A DNA stretch of 64,000 nt, taken from positions 4,298,001-4,362,000 of the forward strand of contig OX031060.1 of assembly GCA_943736015.1 (NCBI GenBank). The letters run 5' to 3'. This DNA comes from Tridacna crocea. Its lineage: Eukaryota > Mollusca > Bivalvia > Cardiida > Cardiidae. The first letter of the stretch is position 1; each line of letters opens with the position of its first letter. Of the stretch, positions 63,901 to 64,000 are shown piece after piece. Position numbers and translations under genes: made by a program. The notes beneath the pieces are model-generated. The model had not been told where the DNA came from. It did no database searches and was given only the letters and a program-made list of their open reading frames with translations.

Positions 63901-64000
63901 TTAACTCTTTACCACACAATTCCTAGTTTTGACGACCCTGAGAAAGAAGCCTTTGGAGAACAATGTGGTAAAAGGAGAGAATGCTGGTAATCAGCATTTT
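63901..64000 (-). mobile_element. THM-B copy cut by window end
   Basis: TTAACTCTTTACCACAC, arm R and the left half of the hairpin are visible. Confidence 0.93.

Noticed and set aside
1..64000. A piggyBac or other DNA transposase gene driving the MITEs
   Set aside because: No open frame with transposase motifs was seen on either strand; the autonomous partner must be elsewhere or extinct.

Overview
This window is animal nuclear DNA, AT-rich and dominated by repeats, with only two recognisable host genes. Introns, metazoan-specific gene families, tRNA-derived SINEs, a LINE fragment and very many small palindromic elements all say metazoan. The repeat style resembles bivalve mollusc genomes as I remember them. 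That taxonomic guess is inference and no species is claimed.

Host genes. (1) On the minus strand, 1255-1951 holds the first two coding exons of a SYNCRIP/hnRNP R family RNA-binding protein (the N-terminal acidic domain). The rest of the gene runs off the left edge. (2) On the plus strand, 25628-27433 is a complete intronless Frizzled Wnt receptor of 601 residues, closest by motif memory to the Fz9/10 class. It has a ten-cysteine CRD, seven membrane segments, a KTxxxW motif and a C-terminal S-x-V PDZ ligand. A C2-C2 zinc-binding-like open exon at 4388-4591 (minus) is a weaker candidate. An open frame at 34047-34277 is weaker still. No tRNA, rRNA, CRISPR or transposase gene was found.

Repeats. 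The dominant element is one I call THM (TTAA-hairpin MITE). It is about 228 bp with TTAA at both ends, terminal repeats starting CCCTTTACCAAAC or CCCATTACCACAC, one arm rich in GACGAC words (arm L), a near-perfect 67-nt central hairpin, and a second unrelated arm (arm R). Strand '+' below means arm L comes first. Subfamilies are A (CCCTTTACCAAAC), B (CCCATTACCACAC), C (hairpin tip GCTCG/CGAGC) and D (arm L with GACGACAATT). I recognise roughly 55 copies or fragments, about one per 1.2 kb. Nested and back-to-back insertions identify TTAA as the target, which points to piggyBac-type mobilisation by a transposase encoded elsewhere.

Other families, named here only for convenience: four hairpin families (HP-D, HP-E, HP-I, HP-J) that carry the same 31-nt hairpin module in different flanks; HP-K (85-bp palindrome); MITE-G, -L, -N, -O and -S; repeats F, P and Q; modular tRNA-derived SINEs (H, T, U, W); a 107-112 bp satellite; a polypurine/polypyrimidine inverted array at 17281-19500; and many microsatellites.

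Layout. 1-2.6 kb is the SYNCRIP 5' end. 2.6-24.8 kb is repeats. 24.8-28.0 kb is a THM-free island around Frizzled. 28-64 kb is repeats, with SINE and MITE clusters that become nested in places.
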